Positions 42,289-50,802 are shown, numbered from the stretch's first letter. The stretch: DNA of 64,000 nucleotides from Mucilaginibacter sp. JRF (GCF_015223065.1 NZ_JADFBY010000002.1:310001-374000); one strand, 5' to 3'. The notes: generated by a model from the letters alone, not told the origin. Numbers and translations are program-made.

Positions 42289-43872
42289 ATGATCTCTTTG
42301 AACAGGACACTCATAATAGGAACCCGCGGAAGCGAACTCGCGCTATGGCAAGCCAACTTTGTTAAGGATAGTTTGGCGGCAATAAACATCAATGCCGAAT
42401 TAAAGATCATCAAAACCCAGGGCGACCGTATCCTGAACTTAAGTTTTGATAAACTGGAAGGCAAAGGCTTTTTTACCAAGGAGTTGGAAGAAGAACTGCT
42501 TGCAGGCACTATTGACCTTGCCGTGCACTCGCACAAGGATCTGCCTACCGAGAACCCTCCGGGGCTGATCATAGCGGCGGTATCTGAACGTGAAGACCCT
42601 GCCGAACTGCTTTTAATATTAAAGGATTGTGTTGATGTGCGCCAAAAGCTGTCGGTTAAGTACGGCGCTATTGTAGGTACATCATCAAACAGGCGTAAGG
42701 CACAGTTACTGGCCGTTCGTCCCGATCTGGAAATTGAGGATCTGCGTGGCAACGTACCAACCCGCATAGGTAAACTGCGCGATGAGGATTACGATGCCAT
42801 TATGTTGGCCAAAGCCGGTGTTGCCCGTTTGGGTTTGGACCTAAGCGAGTTTCATGTTGAAGAATTAACGCCTACCGAATTTATACCGGCCCCAGCCCAG
42901 GGTGTGCTGGCCATACAAATACGCGAAAACGACCCGGAGCTATACAACGCACTGCAAGCCCTGCACCACACCCATGTTGCTGACGAACTTGCGGTAGAGC
43001 GTAAGGTGCTTAAGCTATTTGGCGGTGGTTGCCATTTGCCGTTGGGTTGCTATTGCCGTAAGGATGAGGATAAATTCCAGGTGTTTACCTCAAAGGCCGA
43101 TACCGGCGAGGGTTTCCCTGACCGTTTATTCATTGAGGCTGATACTACCGAAGGCCTGGCCGAAAAGGTGGTAGCCAAGTTTGATAAGGAAAGAAAGTAT
43201 CCGGCCAAAGTGTTCATCTCGCGCGAGGTGAGCGAGAACAGCTACTTCCGCAAGGCATTGTCAAAAAATAGTATTGAGGTTGAGGCGCGTTCGCTGATAC
43301 GTACCGTAGCGGTGATCACCAAGCTCGACCCCTTTATACTGCGTAATACCGACTGGGTGTTTTTTACCAGCAAGAACGCGGTTGAATATTTCTTTAAGCT
43401 CGATCCGCAACTGCCTAAAAAGGTGAAGTTCGGGGTAATGGGTTCAGGCTCTGAGGATGCGTTGCGTCGTCATGGTCACTTTGCCGAGTTTACCGGCGAG
43501 GGTAATGATACTGCCGATGTTGCTGCCGAGTTTGCCAAGCTGGCCAATGGCACAACCGTAACTTTCCCCGGCGCGGCAAGCCCAATGCGGAGCATACATC
43601 AGGGACTATCAGCCGATACGAAAATTATCGATCTGCCGGTTTACGAAACCGTGCTGGAAGAAGATGTTGAAGCCAGCTCGGCAGATGTGGTGATATTTAC
43701 CAGCCCATCAAACGTGGATGCCTATTTTGCCGATAACCTGCTCGATCCGCACCAAAAGGTGATCGCCATCGGCAAATCAACCGGAAAGAAATTTGAGGAA
43801 ATGGGTGTACGCTACACGCTACCCTTCTCGCCCGACGAGATAGGCCTGGCCGAAGCGGTGTTTGGAATTTAG
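42289..43872 (+). CDS. hemCD: Fused hydroxymethylbilane synthase and uroporphyrinogen-III synthase
   Basis: A 527-residue fusion of two consecutive heme enzymes. Residues 1 to about 300 are HemC: RTLIIGTRGSELALWQA, then HSHKDLPTENPPGL, then the dipyrromethane-binding C248 in LFGGGCHLPLGC. It joins four porphobilinogens to hydroxymethylbilane. From about residue 305 comes HemD: FISREVSENSYFRKAL, DWVFFTSKNAVEYFF, VGVMGSG-like and VVIFTSPSNVDAYF, which closes the ring to uroporphyrinogen III. Fusion should channel the unstable bilane. It opens a heme cluster with hemB, hemL, hemE and hemJ. Confidence 0.92.
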   Translation: MISLNRTLIIGTRGSELALWQANFVKDSLAAININAELKIIKTQGDRILNLSFDKLEGKGFFTKELEEELLAGTIDLAVHSHKDLPTENPPGLIIAAVSEREDPAELLLILKDCVDVRQKLSVKYGAIVGTSSNRRKAQLLAVRPDLEIEDLRGNVPTRIGKLRDEDYDAIMLAKAGVARLGLDLSEFHVEELTPTEFIPAPAQGVLAIQIRENDPELYNALQALHHTHVADELAVERKVLKLFGGGCHLPLGCYCRKDEDKFQVFTSKADTGEGFPDRLFIEADTTEGLAEKVVAKFDKERKYPAKVFISREVSENSYFRKALSKNSIEVEARSLIRTVAVITKLDPFILRNTDWVFFTSKNAVEYFFKLDPQLPKKVKFGVMGSGSEDALRRHGHFAEFTGEGNDTADVAAEFAKLANGTTVTFPGAASPMRSIHQGLSADTKIIDLPVYETVLEEDVEASSADVVIFTSPSNVDAYFADNLLDPHQKVIAIGKSTGKKFEEMGVRYTLPFSPDEIGLAEAVFGI

Positions 43873-43952
43873 TCCATGGTCCATAGTCGATAGACCATAG
43901 ATATTTAATAAAACAACAAAACCATGGACCATCGACTATCGTCCATGGACTG
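43871..43952. repeat. Word-repeat hairpin between hemCD and hemB
   Basis: The left arm 43872-43900 reads AGTCCATGGTCCATAGTCGA and beyond. The right arm 43921-43951 reads the near complement, with CCATGGACCATCGACTATCG. A 20-nt AT-rich loop separates them. The arm starts inside the stop codon of hemCD and ends 7 nt before the hemB start, so the hairpin fills the whole junction. Confidence 0.75.
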
Positions 43953-43958
43953 AGCTAT

Positions 43959-44930
43959 ATGTTACAACGACCAAGAAGAAACAGGAAAAGCGAGGCTATA
44001 CGCCAGATGATACAGGAAACGCATGTGAGCGCGGCTAACCTTATTTTTCCGTTGTTTATTGTAGAGGGTGAGAATCAGAAAACAGAGGTGGCTTCGATGC
44101 CGGGCATTTACAGGTACTCAATTGATAACCTGTTGCGCGAGGTAGAGAGCTGCATGAAACTGGGATTGACCTCTTTTGATCTGTTCCCTAATATTGATGA
44201 GGCGCTGAAAGATAAATACGCTACCGAAAGCCACCGTGAGGGTAGTTTGTACCTGCGTGCCATCAGCGAGGTAAAAAAGGAGTTCCCTGAATCTTGCGTA
44301 ATTACCGATGTAGCTATGGACCCATACAGCAGCGATGGCCACGATGGTATTGTTGAGAACGGTGAGATACTGAACGATGAAACGCTTGAGGTATTAGGCA
44401 AAATGGCCCTGGCGCATGCCCAAAGCGGTGCCGACATTATTGCCCCGTCGGATATGATGGATGGCAGGGTAGGGTACATACGCCGGGTGTTGGATGATAA
44501 CGGTTTTAAGCACGTGAGCATCATGTCGTACTCGGCAAAATATGCCAGCGCGTTTTATGGTCCGTTTAGGGATGCCCTGAACTCAGCACCAAAGTTTGGC
44601 GACAAAAAAGGCTACCAGATGAACCCGGCCAATCAGCGCGAAGCATTGATCGAAGCCCGTTTAGACGAAGCCGAGGGTGCCGACTTCCTGATGGTTAAAC
44701 CGGCATTGCCATATCTTGACGTGATCAAGTTATTAAAAGATAGTACCGAGTTGCCCATAGCGGCCTATAACGTAAGCGGCGAGTACGCCATGATCAAAGC
44801 CGCCATACAAAACGGCTGGCTAAACGAGCAGCGCGCCATTACCGAGGTACTCATGAGCATCCGCCGCGCCGGTGCCACAGCCATATTAACCTACCACGCT
44901 AAAGAGGTGTTGGAGAATAAGTGGCTTTAA
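43959..44930 (+). CDS. hemB: Delta-aminolevulinic acid dehydratase (porphobilinogen synthase)
   Basis: A 323-residue enzyme that condenses two 5-aminolevulinates into porphobilinogen. The Schiff-base lysines are K194 (SYSAKYASAFYG) and K247 (FLMVKPALPYLDV). SDMMDGRVGYIRRVL is a family mark. Where the zinc-dependent forms have a cysteine cluster, this one reads DVAMDPYSSDGHDG, so it is likely the zinc-independent, Mg2+-type enzyme. It follows hemCD, with the junction hairpin between. Confidence 0.95.
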   Translation: MLQRPRRNRKSEAIRQMIQETHVSAANLIFPLFIVEGENQKTEVASMPGIYRYSIDNLLREVESCMKLGLTSFDLFPNIDEALKDKYATESHREGSLYLRAISEVKKEFPESCVITDVAMDPYSSDGHDGIVENGEILNDETLEVLGKMALAHAQSGADIIAPSDMMDGRVGYIRRVLDDNGFKHVSIMSYSAKYASAFYGPFRDALNSAPKFGDKKGYQMNPANQREALIEARLDEAEGADFLMVKPALPYLDVIKLLKDSTELPIAAYNVSGEYAMIKAAIQNGWLNEQRAITEVLMSIRRAGATAILTYHAKEVLENKWL

Positions 44931-45181
44931 TTTTTTGATGTGCAGATGTGCGGATATGCAGATGGCTTCGACAAGCTTAGCATGACAGGAATAATAAAGC
45001 CGTCATTGCGAGGTACGAAGCAATCTCTTTAGACCCACCCAACCCTCCCAAAGGGAGGGCTAAAGAAAGGAAAGTCCTCCCCCTTGGGGGAGGATTTAGG
45101 AGGGGTTCACGAAGACGAAAAGTAAACTAAAAAACAAAAAGCTTTAAGCCTTATGCTTTCAGCTTTCAGCAAATAAAAACA
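44931..45181. repeat. Mosaic of dispersed repeats between hemB and hemL
   Basis: In order: a GCAGATG word run (GTGCAGATGTGCGGATATGC, 44939 on), GCTTCGACAAGCTTAGCATGACA, CGTCATTGCGAGGTACGAAG (45001-45030), CCCTCCC-AAA-GGGAGGG (45043-45059) and TCCTCCCCC-TT-GGGGGAGGA followed by TTTAGGAGGGGTT (45075-45106). The same units recur at 48756, 49814-50206, 57403-58100, 60586-60860 and 63896. No gene is present. Confidence 0.75.
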
Positions 45182-46552
45182 ATGTTCGATTCAATTAAAA
45201 AGATGTTTTCAGATGACGAGGGTAAGCCGGTAAGTACTACAGCTAAGCCGGATATAAGCAGGGAAAAATCTGCCGAATTGTATGAGAAAGCCAAAACCTA
45301 CTTTCCGGGTGGAGTTAACTCGCCGGTAAGGGCGTTTAAATCAGTATATGGTACACCGCTTTTTATACAAAAAGGCGATGGCTGCCATGTGTGGGATGCC
45401 GATGGTAACCAATTTATTGATTTTTGCTGCTCATGGGGACCACTTATTTTGGGCCACAACAACACCAAGGTGCGCGAAAAGGTGGTTGAAACTATCCAGA
45501 ACGGCATGTCGTTCGGTGCGCCAACGGCTTTGGAGAATGAACTGGCCGAACTCATCTTGAAAAATAATAAATACATTGAAAAGATACGTTTTGTAAGCTC
45601 GGGTACCGAGGCGGTAATGTCGGCCATCAGGCTGGCAAGGGGTTATACCAAGCGCGATAAGATATTGAAGTTTGAGGGTTGCTACCACGGCCATTCAGAT
45701 TCATTGCTGGTTAAGGCAGGTTCGGGCCTGGTAACCTTTGGTGAAACATCATCAGCAGGTGTACCCAAATCATTCGCTGATGAAACCATTGTGGTATCAT
45801 TAAATGATAAGGAAGCGCTGCAAAAAGCCTTTGAAGAATTTAAGGATCAGATAGCCGCTGTTATCATCGAGCCTATCCCGGCCAACAACGGTTTGCTGCT
45901 GCAACATAAAGAACACCTGCAATTTTTACGAGAGATATGTACCGCCAATGGCACCATGCTGATATTTGATGAGGTGATATCAGGCTTCCGTGTTGGCTTT
46001 GAGGGTGCTGCCGGTTACTACCAAATTCAGCCGGATATTATTACCTACGGTAAAATCATCGGTGGTGGTATGCCTGTAGGCGCTTACGGCGCATCGGCAC
46101 AAATAATGGATCATATATCGCCGGTGGGTAGTGTTTACCAGGCGGGTACATTATCGGGCAACCCGGTAGCTATGGGTGCCGGTATTGCGCAAATTACCGA
46201 GCTGCTGCGCATGGGCTTTTACCGCGACCTGAACAATAAGGCGCAGGAGTTTGCCGAAGCCATACAACGCTTTGCTACCGCGCGTAACTATAAACTAAAG
46301 GTATTCAGCATAGGGTCGATATTCTGGTTCGCTTTTACAGATAAGGATATTCGTACGGCCGAAGATATTGAGCCTGCAAGCATGGAGAAATTCAAAAAAA
46401 TGCACCGCGAGTTATTGAACAGGGGCATTTATTTTGGTCCATCGGGTTATGAGGTTGGCTTTATTTCATCGGCTCATACAAAAACTGATCTTGAAAAGGC
46501 TAAACGTGCTATATTTGATAGCCTGGATGTAGTGTTCAGGTCTAATAATTAA
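45182..46552 (+). CDS. hemL: Glutamate-1-semialdehyde 2,1-aminomutase
   Basis: A 456-residue PLP enzyme that makes 5-aminolevulinate from glutamate-1-semialdehyde. It starts with an N-terminal extension (MFDSIKKMFSDDEGKP) that the usual 430-residue enzyme lacks. The start motif PGGVNSPVRAFKSV follows, then SSGTEAVMSAIRLARGYT and the PLP lysine K291 in ITYGKIIGGGMPVGA. Its presence shows the C5 pathway is used, so a hemA gene must lie elsewhere. The junction with hemB holds several repeats. Confidence 0.94.
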   Translation: MFDSIKKMFSDDEGKPVSTTAKPDISREKSAELYEKAKTYFPGGVNSPVRAFKSVYGTPLFIQKGDGCHVWDADGNQFIDFCCSWGPLILGHNNTKVREKVVETIQNGMSFGAPTALENELAELILKNNKYIEKIRFVSSGTEAVMSAIRLARGYTKRDKILKFEGCYHGHSDSLLVKAGSGLVTFGETSSAGVPKSFADETIVVSLNDKEALQKAFEEFKDQIAAVIIEPIPANNGLLLQHKEHLQFLREICTANGTMLIFDEVISGFRVGFEGAAGYYQIQPDIITYGKIIGGGMPVGAYGASAQIMDHISPVGSVYQAGTLSGNPVAMGAGIAQITELLRMGFYRDLNNKAQEFAEAIQRFATARNYKLKVFSIGSIFWFAFTDKDIRTAEDIEPASMEKFKKMHRELLNRGIYFGPSGYEVGFISSAHTKTDLEKAKRAIFDSLDVVFRSNN

Positions 46553-46603
46553 TAAATTAGCGGTACCAATATATAAACAAACGCATATATAAGATTTAGA
46601 GAA

Positions 46604-47473
46604 ATGAAAAGGTCATTGGTTATATTTTACGCGATAATAACCTACGCGGTCGCCGAGCTGATCTGGTGGGGATATATGCTGGTTAAGCTACAGCCCGAGC
46701 GCAGTGGCATGATCATGGGCGAGGGATGTATGTTTGTGGGCGTGTTTTTTTTAGGCGCGTTCTACCTGCATAAATCCATGAACAGGGAGCGCAAGTTGCA
46801 GGAGCAAAAAAAGAACTTTTTGTTATCGGTAACGCACGAGCTTAAATCACCATTGGCATCCATCAAACTATTGCTGCAAACCATCCAAAAGCGCGATCTT
46901 ACCAAAGCGCAGGTGCTTGATTTTATTGATAAATCGCTGAACGATATTGAGCGTTTGGATGATATGGTGGAGAACATGCTGCTGGCCTCGAAGATTGAGA
47001 ACCGCTCATACACCTTCCCGAAGGCGAGCTTTAACCTATCGAACCTGGTTGATAATATTGTTAACCGCTTGCAGATCAGCAAATGCGATTGCAATCAGCA
47101 GATCATCAATGCCGAGATTGAACCTAAGATTGAAATAACCGGCGATAAATTCGCGCTTACATCAGTAGTTACCAACCTGATAGAGAACGCTGTAAAATAC
47201 TCAAAGCCCTGCCAGTCTGTTGACGTGAGGCTTTATCGTAGCGAGGGCCAGATACTTTTTGAGGTGGCCGATAATGGTATAGGTATAGCCGATATTGAAA
47301 AGGCACGTATATTTGACAGGTTTTACCGCGTAGGCAGCGAGGAAACCCGCAACACAAAAGGTACAGGTTTGGGGTTATACATTGTTAAGCAAGTGCTTGA
47401 TAAACACCAGGCCAGTATTAAGGTGAAAGACAACAACCCATCGGGTAGTATATTTGAAGTTACTTTTGCATAA
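46604..47473 (+). CDS. Membrane sensor histidine kinase
   Basis: A 289-residue kinase with two membrane helices (LVIFYAIITYAVAELIWWGY and GCMFVGVFFLGAFYL) and only about ten residues between them, so it has almost no extracellular sensor. The HisKA box follows directly with H78 in FLLSVTHELKSPLASIK. The HATPase domain has NLIENAVKYSK (N box), ADNGIGIADIE (G1), FDRFYRV (F) and GTGLGLYIVK (G2). No HAMP domain is present. It is followed by its OmpR-type partner after 15 nt. Confidence 0.93.
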   Translation: MKRSLVIFYAIITYAVAELIWWGYMLVKLQPERSGMIMGEGCMFVGVFFLGAFYLHKSMNRERKLQEQKKNFLLSVTHELKSPLASIKLLLQTIQKRDLTKAQVLDFIDKSLNDIERLDDMVENMLLASKIENRSYTFPKASFNLSNLVDNIVNRLQISKCDCNQQIINAEIEPKIEITGDKFALTSVVTNLIENAVKYSKPCQSVDVRLYRSEGQILFEVADNGIGIADIEKARIFDRFYRVGSEETRNTKGTGLGLYIVKQVLDKHQASIKVKDNNPSGSIFEVTFA

Positions 47474-47488
47474 CCTAACATATAAAAC

Positions 47489-48196
47489 ATGCAACATAAA
47501 AAACGTATTTTATTAGCAGAGGACGAAGAACACCTGCTCGAAGCTATAAAACTTAACCTTGAGCTTGAGGGCTACAAGGTATCAACCGCTAAAAATGGTA
47601 AAAAAGCGCTGCAACTGTTTAAAGAGGAACGCTTTAACCTGATTATACTGGACGTAATGATGCCCGAGATTGATGGCTTTGTGGTTGCAGAAACCATCAG
47701 GCTGGAAAACAGTGAGGTGCCTATCATGTTCCTGACCGCTAAGAACACCAATGAGGATAAAATATCGGGCCTTAAAAAAGGCGCTGACGATTACCTTACC
47801 AAGCCTTTTAACCTGGAGGAATTGATACTGCGTGTTAACAACCTGGTAAAACGCAGCCTTAAGGGTGAGGACCTTAAAGAATTTAACAGCTACAAAATTG
47901 GCGACAAAACCATCCACTTCAACTCGTTCGAGCTGATTAATGAGGATGGATCGATCACCGCCCTTACCAAAAAGGAAACCATGCTGCTTAAGTTGCTGAT
48001 AGAGCGCCGTAACGAGGCCGTATCGCGCGAGCAGATATTGGAAACCGTATGGAATTATGACGTATACCCGTCAACCCGTACCATTGATAACTTTATACTT
48101 ACCTTCCGTAAGTATTTTGAGCCTGATCCAAAAAATCCGGTTTATTTCCACTCAATACGTGGGGTAGGTTATAAGTTTACTGAAGATCATCACTAA
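47489..48196 (+). CDS. OmpR/PhoB-family response regulator
   Basis: A 235-residue regulator. Its receiver has LLAEDEEHLLEAI, D54 in LIILDVMMPEIDG and DDYLTKPFNLEEL. The C-terminal winged helix has LTKKETMLLKLLIERRNEAV and STRTIDNFILTFRKYFE, with the late RGVGYKF. It is cotranscribed with the kinase upstream and shares its stop/start (TAATG, 1 nt overlap) with the TPR gene downstream. Placement inside the heme cluster suggests a link to heme or redox state, but this is inference only. Confidence 0.94.
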   Translation: MQHKKRILLAEDEEHLLEAIKLNLELEGYKVSTAKNGKKALQLFKEERFNLIILDVMMPEIDGFVVAETIRLENSEVPIMFLTAKNTNEDKISGLKKGADDYLTKPFNLEELILRVNNLVKRSLKGEDLKEFNSYKIGDKTIHFNSFELINEDGSITALTKKETMLLKLLIERRNEAVSREQILETVWNYDVYPSTRTIDNFILTFRKYFEPDPKNPVYFHSIRGVGYKFTEDHH

Positions 48197-48723
48197 TGTT
48201 CACTAACAAGGCGCGTATAATAGTAACGCTTTTGTTTTTGGCTTTGGCCGGTGTTTTTGCCTACTACCATACCTATCAGCTTAGTGCGCTTGCCGTAATG
48301 CTGGGTGGTTTGGTAATATGGGGATACTTTAAGGAGGGTACGGTAATTTTAGCTGCCAAACAATTTCATAATAAGGAGTTTGATAAGGCCGAAAAGCTGC
48401 TGCTGCAAATACGTAACCCCGACTATCTGGGTAAAAAAAGACGAGGCTTTTATGAGTTCATCTTCGGTAGTATATGCCTGCAAAAGCGGGATTACGAGGA
48501 AGCCGAAAAGCATTTTGAGATAGCCGCCCAATACCCGTTGCGTACGGTTAACGATCATGTAGCGGCATTAACGCATGTGGCCACCATAAGCTATCGCAAC
48601 GGTAATTATGAAAAGGCCACCGCGTTTTTAGAGCTGGCCGAAAAACATCGTGACAACATCACCGCCAAAATGCGCGAGGTGCTGAACACACTAAAACAAG
48701 AGTTAAACAATAAAAAGAAATAG
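48196..48723 (+). CDS. Membrane-anchored TPR-like protein
   Basis: A 175-residue protein. Two N-terminal helices (IIVTLLFLALAGVFAYYHTY and LSALAVMLGGLVIWGYFKEG) are followed by TPR-like pairs: AAKQFHNKEFDKAEKLLLQI, then GFYEFIFGSICLQKRDYEEAEKHFE, then ATISYRNGNYEKATAFLEL. The soluble part should face the cytoplasm or periplasm as a binding platform. Its ATG overlaps the stop of the response regulator gene (TAATG), so it belongs to the kinase-regulator operon. No enzyme motif is seen. Confidence 0.85.
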   Translation: MFTNKARIIVTLLFLALAGVFAYYHTYQLSALAVMLGGLVIWGYFKEGTVILAAKQFHNKEFDKAEKLLLQIRNPDYLGKKRRGFYEFIFGSICLQKRDYEEAEKHFEIAAQYPLRTVNDHVAALTHVATISYRNGNYEKATAFLELAEKHRDNITAKMREVLNTLKQELNNKKK

Positions 48724-48744
48724 TACCTGCCATTATTAAGATGA

Positions 48745-48787
48745 CAGGAAAAAAAGTCCTCTCCTTTGGAGAGGATTTAGGAGAGGT
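48745..48787 (+). repeat. Palindrome abutting the hemE start codon
   Basis: TCCTCTCC (48757-48764), a TTT loop and GGAGAGGA (48768-48775) form an 8-bp stem. The next 11 nt, TTTAGGAGAGGT, include a Shine-Dalgarno-like AGGAG. The ATG of hemE is the very next base. So the repeat unit itself supplies the start-proximal sequence, and the hairpin could occlude ribosome loading. Confidence 0.7.
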
Positions 48788-49813
48788 ATGAAAGATTCGT
48801 TATTTATAAAGGCAGCTTTATCTGAAAAAACAGAACGCCCACCGGTGTGGATGATGCGCCAGGCTGGCCGTTTTATGAAAGAGTATTGGGACATCAAGAA
48901 CAAATACTCGTTTTTAGAGATGTGCAAAACGCCCGAGATCGCCGCTGATGTTACTATGTTGCCGGTTGATCTGCTGGGTATTGATGCCGCTATTCTGTTC
49001 TCGGATATACTGGTTACCGGCGAAGCAATGGGTGGCGATTTGAGCTTTACCCAGGGTGTAGGCCCTAAGTTTGCCAACCCGGTACGTACCGCTGCTGATA
49101 TTGACGCGCTGGAAACCGACGTTACCCACCGCCTGCAATACGTTGCTGATGCTATTAAAGTAATACAGCAACGTTTGGATGGTAAAATTCCGCTGATAGG
49201 TTTTGCCGGTGCGCCGTTCACCGTAATGAGCTATTTGGTAGAGGGCGGCTCGTCGAAAGATTTTAAGCTGACCAAGCTTTTACTACATAACGAACCTGAG
49301 CTGGCGCATCGCCTGCTTTCAAAAATAGCTACCGTAACTGCCGATTACCTTAACCTGCAAATCGCAGCCGGAGTAAATGCCGTGCAAATATTTGACAGCT
49401 GGGCGCTGGCATTATCATGGGATGATTATACCGAATTTTCGCACCGTTACATTACCGAGATCATCAGCAAACTTAACCGTAAGGATATCCCGGTGATATC
49501 GTTCTGCAAAGGCAGCTCGGTATTCGCGCCGCTGATGGCGGAGGCTAAACCTGATGTTATCTCTATCGACTGGAATGTTGACCTGAAAGATATAAAACAA
49601 CGCCTGCCGCAAGGCATCGCTGTACAGGGCAACCTTGATCCGCATATTTTGTATGCCGATAAAAAGGTGATCAAAGAGCGTATTCACCGCCTGTTTGAGC
49701 GCATGCGTGGCGAGGACGGCTTTATATTCAACCTCGGCCACGGCATTATGCCCGATATTCCGTTTGATAACGTGAAATACGCTGTTGAGGTGATCAAGGA
49801 GTTTAGATATTAA
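48788..49813 (+). CDS. hemE: Uroporphyrinogen decarboxylase
   Basis: A 341-residue enzyme that turns uroporphyrinogen III into coproporphyrinogen III. It has PPVWMMRQAGRFMKEYW near the start, then LPVDLLGIDAAILFSDIL (the catalytic Asp), then IGFAGAPFTVMSYLVEGG and the late FNLGHGIMPDIP. These are the family signatures. It is preceded by a repeat that abuts its ATG, and followed by a 393-nt repeat mosaic before hemJ. Confidence 0.96.
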   Translation: MKDSLFIKAALSEKTERPPVWMMRQAGRFMKEYWDIKNKYSFLEMCKTPEIAADVTMLPVDLLGIDAAILFSDILVTGEAMGGDLSFTQGVGPKFANPVRTAADIDALETDVTHRLQYVADAIKVIQQRLDGKIPLIGFAGAPFTVMSYLVEGGSSKDFKLTKLLLHNEPELAHRLLSKIATVTADYLNLQIAAGVNAVQIFDSWALALSWDDYTEFSHRYITEIISKLNRKDIPVISFCKGSSVFAPLMAEAKPDVISIDWNVDLKDIKQRLPQGIAVQGNLDPHILYADKKVIKERIHRLFERMRGEDGFIFNLGHGIMPDIPFDNVKYAVEVIKEFRY

Positions 49814-50206
49814 AAGCTCGCCCCCTAACCCCCTGAAGGGGGAACCGATTTGCAGATGTGTGGATATGCAGATGATTGGGGACTGTAACCCTGAGCTTGT
49901 CGAAAGGCGGGCGAAGGGATTACAAAGCGACGAATGCTTCGACAAGCTCAGCATGACAGAGGGAACAAACCCACTCGTCATTGCGAGGTACGAAGCAATC
50001 TCTTTAGGACATGTCTTAAAGCAGACGTGCGAATAAAATAGGAGCGGGCGGCCATGTCACCCTGAGCCTGTCGAAAGGCGAGCGGGAGGCGCTAACAAAG
50101 CGACCAATGCTTCGACAAGCTCAGCATGACAAATTGGTTAATGAGCGACATTAAATAATAAATAAGGAAATTGAAAAAACTCCCCCTTTAGGGGGCCGGG
50201 GGTCAC
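49814..50206. repeat. 393-nt repeat mosaic between hemE and hemJ
   Basis: Order: CCCCCTAACCCCCTGAAGGGGG (from 49820), a GCAGATG word run (49850-49875), a hairpin CCTGAGCTTGTCGAAAGG ... GCTTCGACAAGCTCAGCATG (49886-49960), CGTCATTGCGAGGTACGAAG (49976-50005), a second hairpin of the GAGCTTGTCGAAAGG type (50055-50132), and TCCCCCTTTAGGGGGCCGGG ending right before the hemJ start. Nothing codes here; the stretch is made only of repeat modules. Confidence 0.8.
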
Positions 50207-50740
50207 ATGTACGATTACATAAAAGCCATACACATCATATTTGTGGTCTGCTGGATGGCGGGACTGTTTTACATTGTGCGCCTTTTTATTTACCATACCG
50301 AAGCGCAGCAAAAGCCCGAGCCAGATCGCCGTATACTGTCTGAACAATTCGAGATCATGGAGCGAAAGCTGTGGTATATCATAGCCGTGCCATCAATGGT
50401 GCTTACCCTGGCGGCGGGTATTACCATGCTTGTTATGGTACCGGCCTGGTTACATCAGGGTTGGATGCACATCAAACTCACCTTTGTTTTAGGGCTGATA
50501 GGCTATCACCACATCTGCCAAAGCAAGATCAAGCAGATGCGCAAAGGCATCTTCAAATGGACATCAACCCAACTACGCATCTGGAACGAACTGGCTACCA
50601 TCTTCCTGTTCGCTATAGTGTTTTTGGTGGTGCTTAAAAATTCATTGAACTGGATATTCGGTGTAATAGGCATCATCGTTTTTTCGATGATCATCATGTC
50701 TGCCGTTAAGATCTATAAATACTTCCGCGAGAAAAGATAA
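50207..50740 (+). CDS. hemJ: Protoporphyrinogen oxidase HemJ
   Basis: A 177-residue membrane protein with four helices. It has AIHIIFVVCWMAGLFYIVRLF (helix 1 with the essential His), then WYIIAVPSMVLTLAAGITML, then HIKLTFVLGLIGYHHICQSK (a paired-histidine helix), and a C-terminal helix. HemJ oxidises protoporphyrinogen IX to protoporphyrin IX in bacteria without HemG or HemY. Together with hemE and no HemY in the window, this points to the protoporphyrin-dependent route. Its ATG follows a C/G-rich repeat by 2 nt. Confidence 0.92.
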   Translation: MYDYIKAIHIIFVVCWMAGLFYIVRLFIYHTEAQQKPEPDRRILSEQFEIMERKLWYIIAVPSMVLTLAAGITMLVMVPAWLHQGWMHIKLTFVLGLIGYHHICQSKIKQMRKGIFKWTSTQLRIWNELATIFLFAIVFLVVLKNSLNWIFGVIGIIVFSMIIMSAVKIYKYFREKR

Positions 50741-50802
50741 AATCTATCTTTTTTTTCTTACCCCTTGCAACCATTTCACCCAAACATTCATCTTACCTTT
50801 AA

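Noticed and set aside
44931..50206. Possible CRISPR array from the repeated units between heme genes
   Set aside because: The repeats are of several classes, in mixed order and orientation, with no regular spacing and no spacers of uniform length. No cas gene is present.
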